64,000 nucleotides of DNA from the NCBI RefSeq assembly GCF_000164865.1, contig NC_014618.1, forward strand, positions 682,001 through 746,000. Reading direction: 5' to 3'. Below, piece by piece: positions 7,986 to 15,928 of the stretch. Within the stretch, counting starts at the first letter, position 1. The number at the start of each line of letters is the position of its first letter. The notes under the pieces are model-generated. The model did no database searches. It was not told the DNA's origin and saw only the letters and a list, made by a program, of their open reading frames with translations. Origin of the DNA: [Enterobacter] lignolyticus SCF1 (GTDB lineage Bacteria; Pseudomonadota; Gammaproteobacteria; Enterobacterales; Enterobacteriaceae). The translations under genes were made by a program, and so were the position numbers.

Positions 7986-9159
7986 GCCTGTACATAAATT
8001 TGTGTAATTACCTGATTTTGATATGTTCAATCCAACATCAAAAGCAGGTTAATTTATGGACGAAAAACAGTTGCAGGCTCTGGCTAACGAACTGGCCAAA
8101 AATCTCAAAACCCCTGACGATCTCAGGCAGTTCGATCGCCTGCTCAAGAAAATCAGCGTTGAGGCAGCTCTCAACGCTGAAATGTCCCACCACTTCGGCT
8201 ACGATAAAAACCAGACCCGGATCACCGGCATGGATAACCAGATCCTGTCGCTGTACGCCAATGACCACCCGCGAGATAGCGGCTGCGTTCAAAGAGCTGT
8301 ATGACGCTGATGTCTCACCGGTGCTGGTATCGAAAGTGACTGATGCCGTTATGGAACAGGTAATCGAATGGCAAAACCGGCCACAGGATGCGGTGTACCC
8401 CATTGTTTATCTTGACTGTATCGTCCTGAAAGTCCGGCATGACAGTCGTGTTATCAACAAATCTGTGCTCCTGGCGCTGGGCATCAACATCGAAGGCCAG
8501 AAAGAACTACTGGGTATGTGGCTGGCCGAAAACGAGGGCGCGAAGTTCTGGCTTAACGTACTGACAGAAATGAAAAATCGCGGACTAAACGATATCCTCA
8601 TCGCCTGTGTTGACGGACTGAAAGGGTTCCCGGATGCTATTAACACAGTCTATCCGGAGGCAAGGATCCAGCTGTGCATCGTGCATAGGGTGCGTAACAG
8701 CCTGCGGTTCGTCTCCTGGAAGGACTACAAAGCCGTCACCCGCGACCTGAAAGCCATCTATCAGGCTCCCACGGAAGAAGCAGGTCAGCAGGCTCTGGAC
8801 GCGTTCGCCGCAGCCTGGGACAGCCGCTATCCACAGATAAGCCGCAGTTGGCAGTCGAACTGGGCCAACCTGGCGATGTTCTTCGCTTACCCGGCAGATG
8901 TCCGCAAAGTCATCTACACGACCAATGCCATCGAGTCGCTGAACAGCGTAATCCGGCGTGCCAGCAAAAAGCGTAAGGTGTTCCCGACGGATGACTCAGT
9001 GAAAAAGGTTGTGTGGCTGGCAATCCAGGCGGCCTCACAGAAATGGACGATGCCGCTGCGGGACTGGCGTATGGCCATGAGCCGCTTTATTATCGAGTTC
9101 GGTGACCGCCTGGACGGCCACTTCTGAGAAAAGGCATTTACACAGGATCGTGTACAGGG
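7986..9159 (+). mobile_element. Decayed IS256-family insertion sequence
   Basis: The element is bounded by imperfect inverted repeats. The left end reads CCTGTACATAAATTTGTGTA from 7987, and the right end read inward on the minus strand is CCCTGTACACGATCCTGTGT from 9159. It encodes one IS256-family transposase (close to the IS1414/IS285 type) that is broken by an internal deletion and a frameshift. No 8-9 bp target duplication is visible: GATATCCTC lies on the left and TCCGCCATT on the right. This suggests loss of one flank or a rearrangement after insertion. Confidence 0.8.
8056..9127 (+). pseudogene. IS256-family transposase, internally deleted and frameshifted
   Basis: The N-terminal part (8056-8260) reads MDEKQLQALANELAKNLKTP... 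to GYDKNQTRITGMDNQ. In intact relatives GYDKNQ is followed by about 40 more residues (PKPGTNSRNGYS and so on) before a second KNQTRITG, so a block between two KNQ codon runs is missing. After LYA the reading frame shifts. From 8261 the second frame continues MTTREIAAAFKELYDAD to GDRLDGHF. The three catalytic acidic positions of the DDE fold survive (YLDCIV, ACVDGLKG, TNAIESLN). The missing block and the shift together should prevent a working transposase. The comparison with intact copies is from memory of the family. Confidence 0.85.
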
Positions 9160-9167
9160 TCCGCCAT

Positions 9168-9953
9168 TTACGACATCACCGTCTGGTACAACAGTTTATT
9201 CAACGTATGGACATCATCTTCCCGGCTATCCGGCAGGATGGGCGGGATCTCGCCTCGCGCCAGTTCTGCACGGATAAACGCATGCAGTCGCGGACGACGC
9301 GGACCATATTCCGCTTCACCCGCCCGCCGTTTGTGTACCAGCAGTTCATCGATCTCCTGACGCAGCGGCGCATCCAGTTCACTTCCCGCCAGCAGTTCAG
9401 CAAAGCGCATCGGCGGTACACCCTTACCCGCTTCCACCCAACGTACAGCCAGCAGCGGGCGCAGCACATAGAAGTATTTTTTCAACCGCACGTCCTCGCC
9501 CTGCAGGTAGCCGCGAAAGTTTTTCCGCGCCATCGAATAGTAGTGCCAGCGCGCACGAAGCGGTGAGAACCATTGCGGGACCAGCGCCTTCAGCGCCGCG
9601 ACCGTCTTCTCTTCCTGCTGATAGACGACCGGCGAATCCAGCCACTCGATTAGCGTCGGGTTCGCCCCTTTCAACAACCCCAGGGCTTTGCGCCATTCCC
9701 AGCCACAGACGTCCAGTTCATCGTCTATGGGCAGTTCGATCACGTCCCGTGACGCGTTTACCCGCAGATACCATTCCGGCGGATGGACGTATAAAAACCG
9801 CACATCGTAATCGCTATCCGGCGAGGCGAATCCCCAGCCGCGACTACCGGATTCGCAGGCATACAGCACCCTGACGCCAAAGCGTTCCTCCACTTCTTTA
9901 AGCTGCCGCGATACCCGCTCGCGCATCGCGGCGCTGACTGCATTTCCGGTCAT
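9168..9953 (-). CDS. RNA-repair-associated nucleotidyltransferase
   Basis: A 261-residue protein of the DNA polymerase beta nucleotidyltransferase superfamily. The motif GSRGWGFASPDSDYDVRFLYV (about residues 36-56) holds the GS signature and the DxD metal-binding pair (DYDVRF), with a further acidic region, IDDELDVCGWEW. It is the last gene of a minus-strand operon behind slipin and rtcB, with only 4 bases between it and rtcB. Proteins of this type are known from Rtc/Rsr-linked RNA-repair loci and may add nucleotides to RNA ends or tRNA 3' ends. The substrate is inferred, not shown. It ends a few bases from the IS remnant. Confidence 0.8.
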   Translation of the reverse strand: MTGNAVSAAMRERVSRQLKEVEERFGVRVLYACESGSRGWGFASPDSDYDVRFLYVHPPEWYLRVNASRDVIELPIDDELDVCGWEWRKALGLLKGANPTLIEWLDSPVVYQQEEKTVAALKALVPQWFSPLRARWHYYSMARKNFRGYLQGEDVRLKKYFYVLRPLLAVRWVEAGKGVPPMRFAELLAGSELDAPLRQEIDELLVHKRRAGEAEYGPRRPRLHAFIRAELARGEIPPILPDSREDDVHTLNKLLYQTVMS

Positions 9954-9957
9954 TTTT

Positions 9958-11184
9958 TTATCCTTTTACACACACGACCTGCCGCAAGGTGTGAACCACC
10001 TCCACCAGCGAAGCCTGCGCCGCCATAACGGCATCAATGTCTTTGTAAGCCATCGGAATTTCATCGATCACCTCGCTGTCTTTCCGGCATTCAACATGGG
10101 CAGTTGCGCGGATGTGATCGGCCACGGTGAAACGTTTTTTGGCCGCTGTCCGGCTCATGGTTCTTCCGGCGCCATGACTACAGGAGCAGAAACTCTCTTC
10201 ATTCCCCAGTCCGCGCACGATAAAACTTTTTGCCCCCATTGAACCGGGGATAATCCCCATCTGGCCTTTCTGCGCCGAAACCGCGCCTTTACGCGTCACC
10301 AGCACCTCTTCGCCAAAATGGTGTTCTTTCTGGACATAGTTGTGATGGCAATTCACCGCCTCTTGTTGGGTCATAAACGGTTTGCTGACGATACGTGACA
10401 GTGCCGCCAGCACGCGGGACATCATCACTTCCCGATTTTGCCGGGCGAAATCCTGCGCCCACTCCACCGCTTCAATGTAATCGTCATAATGACGACTCCC
10501 TTCCTGGAAATAGGCCAGGTTTCTGTCCGGCAGGTTCGCAATATGCTGCTGCATATCCTGCTGCGCCAGCGTGATAAACACGTTCCCGATGGCATTCCCC
10601 ACGCCACGGGAGCCGCTGTGCAGCATCACCCATACGCGTTGTTGTTCATCCAGGCACACCTCAATAAAGTGGTTGCCGGTTCCTAACGTTCCCAGATGCT
10701 GATGGTTATTGGTTTTCAGCAACTGCGGGTATTTATCGGTCAGGCGTTTAAAACGCGGCGCCAGTTGCCCCCAGTGAGCACTCACTTCTTCCGGCGGTGT
10801 TTCCCATGCGCCTTTATCGCGACGGGAACGCGTATTGGTGCGCCCATGTGGCACCGCCTGCTCAATCGCGCTACGCAGCCCGTTGAGGTTATCCGGCAAA
10901 TCGCCAGCCAGGAGCGAGGTGCGCACGGCTATCATGCCGCAGCCAATATCCACCCCTACCGCCGCAGGAATAATCGCCCCTTTGGTCGGGATAACGCTGC
11001 CAATGGTTGACCCTTTGCCGAGATGCACATCCGGCATCACTGCCAGATGTTTAAAAATAAACGGCATTTTCGCCGTATTCAGCAATTGCTGGCGCGCCTC
11101 AGGTTCCACAGGGACCCCGTGGGTCCACATTTTCACCGGCGCCGCGTTTTGCGACGCCAAAAGCTCATACTCGTTATGCGGCAT
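9958..11184 (-). CDS. rtcB: RNA-splicing ligase RtcB
   Basis: RtcB, 408 residues, the usual length. It is the GTP- and Mn-dependent ligase that joins RNA 2',3'-cyclic phosphate or 3'-phosphate ends to 5'-OH ends. Visible family motifs are PDVHLGKGSTIGSV, VGVDIGCGMIAV (metal-binding Cys), HSGSRGVGNAIG, GNEESFCSCSHGAGRTMSR (guanylylated His region) and the C-terminal EVVHTLRQVVCVKG. The gene follows the slipin gene with a 4-base gap and precedes a nucleotidyltransferase. rtcA (RNA 3'-phosphate cyclase) is absent here. Expression is probably from the sigma-54 promoter upstream of slipin, under RtcR. Confidence 0.96.
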   Translation of the reverse strand: MPHNEYELLASQNAAPVKMWTHGVPVEPEARQQLLNTAKMPFIFKHLAVMPDVHLGKGSTIGSVIPTKGAIIPAAVGVDIGCGMIAVRTSLLAGDLPDNLNGLRSAIEQAVPHGRTNTRSRRDKGAWETPPEEVSAHWGQLAPRFKRLTDKYPQLLKTNNHQHLGTLGTGNHFIEVCLDEQQRVWVMLHSGSRGVGNAIGNVFITLAQQDMQQHIANLPDRNLAYFQEGSRHYDDYIEAVEWAQDFARQNREVMMSRVLAALSRIVSKPFMTQQEAVNCHHNYVQKEHHFGEEVLVTRKGAVSAQKGQMGIIPGSMGAKSFIVRGLGNEESFCSCSHGAGRTMSRTAAKKRFTVADHIRATAHVECRKDSEVIDEIPMAYKDIDAVMAAQASLVEVVHTLRQVVCVKG

Positions 11185-11188
11185 ACTC

Positions 11189-12316
11189 TTATCCTTTAAT
11201 ATTCACTAAGCCGTGCAGAACCTGGTCCAGACCACCGAATACCGATATTTTATCGATACGTTCCGCCACTCTTTCGAGGGTTTCCAGCTCTTTTAAACGC
11301 AGCGCCACCGGATTGTTTTCCATCACTTTTGCGGTGTTCAACAGCGAACGCGTCGCCGCAGTCTCTTCACGTCGGCGGATCACGTTGGCCTGCGCCGATT
11401 TCTCCGCTTCAACCAGACGGGAGAGTATGGTTTTCATATCACCCGGCAACACGATATCTTTCACCCCTAGCGAGGCCACCTCGATACCATAAGGCGTCAT
11501 ACGGTTTTTCACCTGTGCGCTCACCACGTCGTCAATGATCTGCTTATCTTCCAGCAATTCATCCAGGGTTCGCGTTCCGACGGCCTCACGCAGGGCAAAC
11601 TGCAATTCACGGTAGAGGTGATCCAACGGTTTGGTGAGCTGCGCAAATGCCTGTAACACATCGCTATAGCGCCAGTTCGCCGCCAGATTCAGACGCAGAT
11701 TGACCTTATCCTTGGTCAAAATCTCTTGCCCACCCACTTCCAGCACCTGTAAGCGGGTATCCACCACTTCCACGTCAACCAGATGATTGACCTTCCAGTA
11801 CGCCGTCAGACCTGGCGGCAACAAAGCCTGCGTCTCGCCATCAATTTTCAGTACACCCGCATGCCAGGCGGGAACCTGCACGGCGAGCATCGCATCACGG
11901 CCTTTTACGGCGCCACTGCGTCGTGGTTGCAGCACCGCATTCATCACCCCGGCAGGTACCTGAACCTGACGGGTATCCATTCGTACCAGTTTCAGCGCCT
12001 CGTCAGCCCGCCAGTACAAACGGCGTGTTGAGGGCGGTACGATCTCCTGCAACACGTCGTTCATGTACAACGCACCCACTTCGGCATCGGTTAAATCCAC
12101 TGCCAGGCTGTAACGCGCAACCCACTCAGGCTGAAAGCGACGTAAGTACTCTGCCAGCGTTTCCGGTACTTCACTGCCATCCAGATTAACGACGAGCACC
12201 TGCGGCGTGCTGAACCACGGCAGACGGTGTTCTCCGGCCTCCAGAACCTGATAGTAGTCGCCATTTTTAGCCAGTAACCCTAACTGGCCTTTACGTATAG
12301 TGATTTTCTTAGCCAT
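11189..12316 (-). CDS. Slipin (SPFH/band-7) protein of the rtc operon
   Basis: A 375-residue SPFH/band-7 protein of the slipin group. The C-terminal half holds the conserved core: DKVNLRLNLAANWRYSD, REAVGTRTLDELLEDK, VKNRMTPYGIEVASLGVKDI and the helical ALRLKELETLERVAERIDK. It has no clear N-terminal membrane helix (it starts AKKITIRKGQLGLLAK), unlike stomatin. The first 150 residues form an extra region with LPPGLTAYWKV repeats. It is the first protein gene after the sigma-54 promoter and directly precedes rtcB. Slipins are recurrent members of RtcR-controlled operons. Membrane scaffolding or damage sensing is an inference. Confidence 0.85.
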   Translation of the reverse strand: MAKKITIRKGQLGLLAKNGDYYQVLEAGEHRLPWFSTPQVLVVNLDGSEVPETLAEYLRRFQPEWVARYSLAVDLTDAEVGALYMNDVLQEIVPPSTRRLYWRADEALKLVRMDTRQVQVPAGVMNAVLQPRRSGAVKGRDAMLAVQVPAWHAGVLKIDGETQALLPPGLTAYWKVNHLVDVEVVDTRLQVLEVGGQEILTKDKVNLRLNLAANWRYSDVLQAFAQLTKPLDHLYRELQFALREAVGTRTLDELLEDKQIIDDVVSAQVKNRMTPYGIEVASLGVKDIVLPGDMKTILSRLVEAEKSAQANVIRRREETAATRSLLNTAKVMENNPVALRLKELETLERVAERIDKISVFGGLDQVLHGLVNIKG

Positions 12317-12606
12317 AACTTTTTTCCTTTTAAAAAATCAGATGCGGGTGCAGAGGCGAAGCCACAGGGGAATTCCTTTTTGCCTGCGACACGGCGACAT
12401 TACCGGCTACCTGTCTTTGGGAGGTTAACCATCCAACACCCCGTTTTTACTTCTTTGATTAACAACCAGTTTCATTGGGAGTATGAATCGGGAATCGAAC
12501 CCATTGTTCAGGTGTCATCGGTTGACGGAACACATCGGGAATACAGCCTGTGCCGTTCCTGAGGTGCCGGCGGGGTTCAACCCCCTGCGCTTTCAACGTA
12601 TTGACA
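12317..12606 (-). ncRNA. Structured leader of the rtc operon with T-arm-like folds
   Basis: About 290 nt of untranslated RNA are expected between the sigma-54 promoter and the slipin ATG. Read on the minus strand it contains GGGGTTGAACCCC (12572-12584), a TCAGG/CCTGA pairing (12558-12562 with 12508-12512) and a tRNA T-arm-like element GGGTTCGATTCCC (12490-12502). That last element is followed by GATTCATACTCCCA, close to a tRNA 3' end. No matching 5' acceptor strand was found, so it is not a complete tRNA. It recalls the Y RNA YrlA of the Salmonella rsr-yrlBA-rtcBA operon, whose effector module mimics tRNA. Whether it is processed to a separate RNA is unknown. Confidence 0.45.
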
Positions 12607-12616
12607 GAAAAGTTAT

Positions 12617-12632
12617 TGCCAGAAGCGTGCCA
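12617..12632 (-). promoter_or_regulatory. Sigma-54 promoter of the rtc operon
   Basis: On the minus strand the sequence TGGCACG-CTTC-TGGCA carries the invariant GG and GC at the spacing required of -24/-12 promoters (consensus TGGCACG-N4-TTGCA, one mismatch in the -12 box). It faces the slipin-rtcB operon, and the divergent gene is rtcR, a sigma-54 activator. Transcription would start near 12606. AT-rich DNA at 12640-12760 is available for RtcR binding. Confidence 0.75.
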
Positions 12633-12766
12633 GGAACAAAGATTTGCAAAATAATTTACTATTTAATTGATTTATAATGAATTATTTTTTATCCGGAGAT
12701 TAAGGATTGCGGCGCTGAGTAGATTTTTTTATCTTTATATATCGATATTTATCCTGTGAGATAAAA

Positions 12767-14338
12767 ATGAAAAAACGGCGGGTGGTGATTGGCGTTCTGG
12801 GGACGGTGCTGGACAGGCGAGGCAAACGGACAAATCGCTTTAAAAAATGGCGGCCCACGGTCGGCCTGTGCCAACAACCAGATATGCCGGTCGATCGTCT
12901 GGAGCTCATCCATCAACCACACGATGCCGGGATGTGCCAGCAACTGATTGAGGACATCAATTTACTCTCACCGCAGACGGCAGTGCGTTCGCATGCCATT
13001 GCCATCTCAGACCCGTGGGATTTTGAAGAGGTCTACGCCGCATTTCTCGATTTCGCCACTCACTACGACTTTGATACCGAAAACGAAGAGTATCTGGTGC
13101 ATATCACTACGGGGACTCACGTTGCGCAGATATGCTGGTTTCTGTTGACGGAAGCCCGCTATCTGCCAGCCAGCCTGTTGCAAACCGGCCCGGCCGTCAG
13201 GGGTGCCACGGAGGAGGCGATCCCTGTGGGTATCTGCTCGGTGATCGATCTCGATTTAAGCCGCTATACCACGCTCACCAGCCGCTTTCAGCGCGAACAG
13301 CAGCAGTCGGTTTCTTTTTTGAAAGCCGGTATTGATACGCGTAATGCCACGTTCAACAAGCTGATTGACCGTATAGAGCGCGTGGCGCTGCGTTCCGGCG
13401 ATCCCATTCTGCTGACCGGTCCCACCGGGGCGGGTAAATCCTTCCTCGCCAGGCGTATTTACGAGCTTCGCCAGTCCCGGCACCTGGTTGCCGGAAAACT
13501 GGTCGCCGTAAACTGCGCCACTCTGCGCGGCGACAACGCCATGTCCACGCTGTTTGGTCATGTGAAAGGCGCTTTTACGGGGGCGCTGACACCCCGTAGC
13601 GGTCTTTTACGTGAAGCCGATGGCGGCGTGTTATTTCTCGACGAGATCGCCGAACTGGGGCTGGATGAACAGGCGATGTTGCTGAAAGCGATTGAGGAAA
13701 AAACCTTTTTCCCGTTCGGTTCGGATAAAGAAGTTCACAGCGATTTCCAGTTGATTGCGGGAACCCACCGCGATATGCCGCAGTGGGTCGCAGAGGGGCG
13801 TTTTCGTGAAGATCTCTATGCCCGTATTAACATGTGGAGTTTTGCCCTGCCCGGACTTGCGCAGCGACGGGAAGATATTGCCCCCAACGTGGAGTTTGAA
13901 CTTCAGCGTTTTTCCAGCAGTCAGCAGACCCAGATTCGTTTCGATAAAGAGGCGCGTGAACGCTATCTGACGTTTGCCTGTTCAGCGCAGTCGCAGTGGC
14001 GCGGTAACTTCCGCGAGCTGGGTTCATCCGTTGCCCGCATGGCAACGCTGGCCGAACAGGGACGCATCACGACAGACCTTGTTGACGAAGAAATTGCCTT
14101 ACTGAAGGCGAGCTGGCAGGTCACGCCATCGCAACCAGCACTGGAGATGGAGATTGACCTTTTCGATCGCCGCCAACTGGAAACCGTGCTTGAAGTGTGT
14201 CGTCGTAGCACGTCATTGTCGGAAGCCGGTCGTGAACTGTTCGCGGTTTCCCGTCAGAAGAAAACCAATCCCAACGATGCAGATCGCTTACGTAAGTACC
14301 TGGCGCGTTTTGGAATGCGCTGGGAAAATCTCAAATAA
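12767..14338 (+). CDS. rtcR: Sigma-54-dependent activator RtcR
   Basis: RtcR, 523 residues, a bacterial enhancer-binding protein. The N-terminal 185 or so residues form the CARF-like regulatory domain (VVIGVLGTVLDRRGKR, then YLVHITTGTHVAQICWFLLTEAR). It holds the AAA+ domain in check until an RNA-damage ligand binds. The AAA+ part has Walker A GPTGAGKS (about 217-224), the sigma-54 contact loop GAFTGA (about 268-273), Walker B-like GGVLFLDEIAEL, and the arginine-finger region FREDLYARIN. A C-terminal helix-turn-helix (TSLSEAGRELFAVSRQKK) binds DNA. It is divergent from the rtc operon. The 450-base gap between them holds the sigma-54 promoter, the leader RNA and presumably its binding sites. 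Confidence 0.95.
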   Translation: MKKRRVVIGVLGTVLDRRGKRTNRFKKWRPTVGLCQQPDMPVDRLELIHQPHDAGMCQQLIEDINLLSPQTAVRSHAIAISDPWDFEEVYAAFLDFATHYDFDTENEEYLVHITTGTHVAQICWFLLTEARYLPASLLQTGPAVRGATEEAIPVGICSVIDLDLSRYTTLTSRFQREQQQSVSFLKAGIDTRNATFNKLIDRIERVALRSGDPILLTGPTGAGKSFLARRIYELRQSRHLVAGKLVAVNCATLRGDNAMSTLFGHVKGAFTGALTPRSGLLREADGGVLFLDEIAELGLDEQAMLLKAIEEKTFFPFGSDKEVHSDFQLIAGTHRDMPQWVAEGRFREDLYARINMWSFALPGLAQRREDIAPNVEFELQRFSSSQQTQIRFDKEARERYLTFACSAQSQWRGNFRELGSSVARMATLAEQGRITTDLVDEEIALLKASWQVTPSQPALEMEIDLFDRRQLETVLEVCRRSTSLSEAGRELFAVSRQKKTNPNDADRLRKYLARFGMRWENLK

Positions 14339-14392
14339 GGGAATTGAGTATAATTTGTTTGAATAATCCCCCTCCGCGCGATAAATAATAAC

Positions 14393-14417
14393 TATGGTCA
14401 GGTTCGATCCTGACCGG
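14393..14417 (+). repeat. Hairpin with T-loop-like sequence downstream of rtcR
   Basis: A perfect 7-bp inverted repeat, GGTCAGG-TTCGAT-CCTGACC, lies about 55 bases after the rtcR stop. There is no U-tract after it, so it is not a canonical intrinsic terminator. Its loop resembles the GGTTCGATCC core of tRNA T-arms and of the leader on the other side of rtcR. Confidence 0.5.
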
Positions 14418-14492
14418 TTTATAACAAGCAAACACCCCATACGTGCAAGGAAAACAGCAATATGATCCTACCTACGTAATGTGGACACAGCT

Positions 14493-15194
14493 CTAAGCGA
14501 GGTTCTGGTTTTCAAATTGCTCCGGGCTTAGACCGCCGCACGCACTGTGGCGACGCCAGCGATTGTAGTCACACTCAATATAATTAAACACCGTCGTCCG
14601 CATTATTTCTCTGCTGGTAAAGTGTTCTCCGTGAATACATTCCACTTTCAGCGAATGAAAGAAGCTTTCCACACAGGCATTGTCATAACAGCAACCTTTT
14701 GCGCTCATGCTCCCCCGCAGATTATGGCGTTTCAGTAACGTCTTATAATCCGCTGAACAGTACTGACCACTGCGGTCCGTGTGAACAATGACATTTTCCG
14801 GACGTTTACGCCGTCAGAGCGCCATTTGCAGTGCATCGCAGACAAGTTGTGCTGTCATACGCGACGACATTGACCAGCCGATGACAGCACGCGACCACAG
14901 ATCTATGACCACCGCCAGGTATAACCAACCTTCATCTGTACGTAAGTAGGTGATATCACCTGCCCACTTCTGGTTTGGGCCACTGGCGTAAAAATCCTGT
15001 TTCAGCAGGTTCTCTGACACGGGCAAGCCGTGCTCACAGTAACTGACCGGACTGAACTTGCGGGCCGCTTTCGCCCGCACTCCCTGACGACGCAGGCACC
15101 AGACATACCAACCGCTGCGGGCAACCCGAAGCACCCGGCACATGGCTTTGACGCTGAACTCTGCCCGGTGGTTTTCGATAAAGACATACTTCAT
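14493..15194 (-). pseudogene. IS3-family transposase OrfB, deleted and with a nonsense codon
   Basis: OrfB begins [20 protein letters not shown] and carries the rve integrase core ([20 protein letters not shown] with [14 protein letters not shown] with [13 protein letters not shown] with E). Two lesions are seen. First, WYVWCLRR joins directly to [11 protein letters not shown], where intact relatives have about 45 residues between two LRR codon runs. Second, an in-frame TGA at 14814-14816 replaces the expected Trp of [12 protein letters not shown]. The reading frame continues after it through HTDR and [13 protein letters not shown] to [11 protein letters not shown]. The protein should be non-functional. 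The comparison with intact copies is from family knowledge. Confidence 0.88.
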
Positions 15195-15490
15195 TTCAGG
15201 CGCTTCGCGAAGTATGTCGCGGCCTTTTGGAGAATGGCGAGTTCCTCAGCCTGCTCCGCCAGTTGCTGCTTGAGGCGTGCATTTTCAGCAGCCAGTTCAC
15301 TTTCACGCTCCGACGAGGTCATTTGTTGATGTTGTTTGCTGGGCCTGGCATAAAGCTGAGATTCATAGAGACTAAGTTCACGGGCTGCGGCAGCCACACC
15401 AATACGCTCAGCAAGCTTCAGGGCTTCATTGCGAAATTCAGGTGTGTGCTTCTTACGTGTTTTTTTGCTGGTTAATGCTGGTTTTGTCAT
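15191..15490 (-). CDS. IS3-family OrfA
   Basis: A 99-residue OrfA of an IS3-family element. It has an N-terminal helix-turn-helix ([33 protein letters not shown]) and a C-terminal leucine-zipper coiled coil ([20 protein letters not shown]). OrfA normally binds the IS ends and provides the first part of an OrfAB fusion made by -1 frameshifting. It overlaps orfB by 4 bases. It appears intact, but the OrfB part is broken, so the element should be inactive unless helped in trans. Confidence 0.88.
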   Translation of the reverse strand: MTKPALTSKKTRKKHTPEFRNEALKLAERIGVAAAARELSLYESQLYARPSKQHQQMTSSERESELAAENARLKQQLAEQAEELAILQKAATYFAKRLK

Positions 15491-15632
15491 GAGTTACCTC
15501 TGGTTGAGAGTTTACTCACTTAGTCGCGTGTCCACTATTCGCGGGTAGGATCAATTGACTGTTACTAGAAGTCCAGAGACAAAATCCATGAATTGTTCAC
15601 CGCCTTTTTATCGCCACTCAAAAAAAGATAAC

Positions 15633-15657
15633 AAAAAGGCCACTCAGGAGAGTGGCC
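15633..15657 (-). terminator. Intrinsic terminator downstream of the displaced tRNA half
   Basis: On the minus strand GGCCACTC-TCCT-GAGTGGCC is followed by TTTTT. It lies about 28 bases 3' of the tRNA-Ile2 3'-half remnant and was probably the original terminator of the tRNA gene before the island inserted. Confidence 0.75.
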
Positions 15658-15684
15658 TAACTGTATGTATTTAATACTTAAATT

Positions 15685-15731
15685 TGGTGGCCCCTGTTGG
15701 GTTTGAACCAACGACCAAGCGATTATGAGTC
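15685..15731 (-). repeat. att site: displaced 3' half of tRNA-Ile2
   Basis: These 47 bases match the 3' half (anticodon loop to CCA) of the intact tRNA at 43773-43848 at 43 of 47 positions. The last 20 bases toward the anticodon are identical. The four differences lie in the T-arm, and two of them form a compensated stem pair (GTTGG/CCAAC here, GCTGG/CCAGC in the intact gene). It marks the left end of the genomic island. The right end is the intact tRNA. Confidence 0.88.
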
Positions 15732-15789
15732 ATAAAATAGGCATGTTTCTAATCGTTCGCTATTGACGCTTATTGTATTTTTAATTGTC

Positions 15790-15903
15790 TATAATCAATC
15801 GGTTATGATGTTGTTTTTGTTTCTGATTGGTTGTCTCGTCTCCCCATTGTACTATCGTTACCTGACCCATTACCTGACCCAAAATGGGCATCGGGTCAGG
15901 TAA
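15790..15903. promoter_or_regulatory. Left attachment arm and integrase promoter region
   Basis: The stretch holds a TATAAT box at 15790-15795 facing the integrase, without a convincing -35 at standard spacing. It also holds two direct copies of TTACCTGACCCA (15858-15869 and 15870-15881) and one inverted copy (15892-15903, 11 of 12 matching). The same 12-mer is repeated seven times at the right end of the island. These are likely integrase arm-binding sites. The inverted copy sits just ahead of int and could let the integrase repress itself. The rest of 15554-15928 shows only the terminator and tRNA remnant. Confidence 0.6.
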
Positions 15904-15928
15904 CGCTTATCCTTAGAAAGGTAACCTC

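Larger units (their letters stand above)
14463..15553 (-). mobile_element. Decayed IS3-family insertion sequence
   Basis: The ends are inverted repeats: TGATCCTACCTACGTAATGT at the left, and TGATCCTACCCGCGAATAGT at the right read on the minus strand. Both continue into GGACAC. The element is about 1.09 kb and carries orfA and a broken orfB of an IS3-family transposase on the minus strand. No clear 3-4 bp target duplication is visible. It lies between rtcR and the left end of the tRNA island, in the chromosomal flank and not in the island. Confidence 0.85.

Noticed and set aside
12461..12606. A complete tRNA gene in the rtc leader
   Set aside because: A T-arm-like element and a CCA-like end are present, but no 5' acceptor strand complementary to the 3' strand and no clear anticodon arm were found.
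12483..12677. A 64-residue plus-strand ORF between the rtc operon and rtcR
   Set aside because: It lies over the leader RNA and sigma-54 promoter, has no ribosome site and has no protein-like character.
12644..12678. A sigma-70 promoter for rtcR (TATAAT at 12673-12678)
   Set aside because: The -10 box is perfect but no -35 lies at acceptable spacing. The region is very AT-rich, so a chance match is likely.
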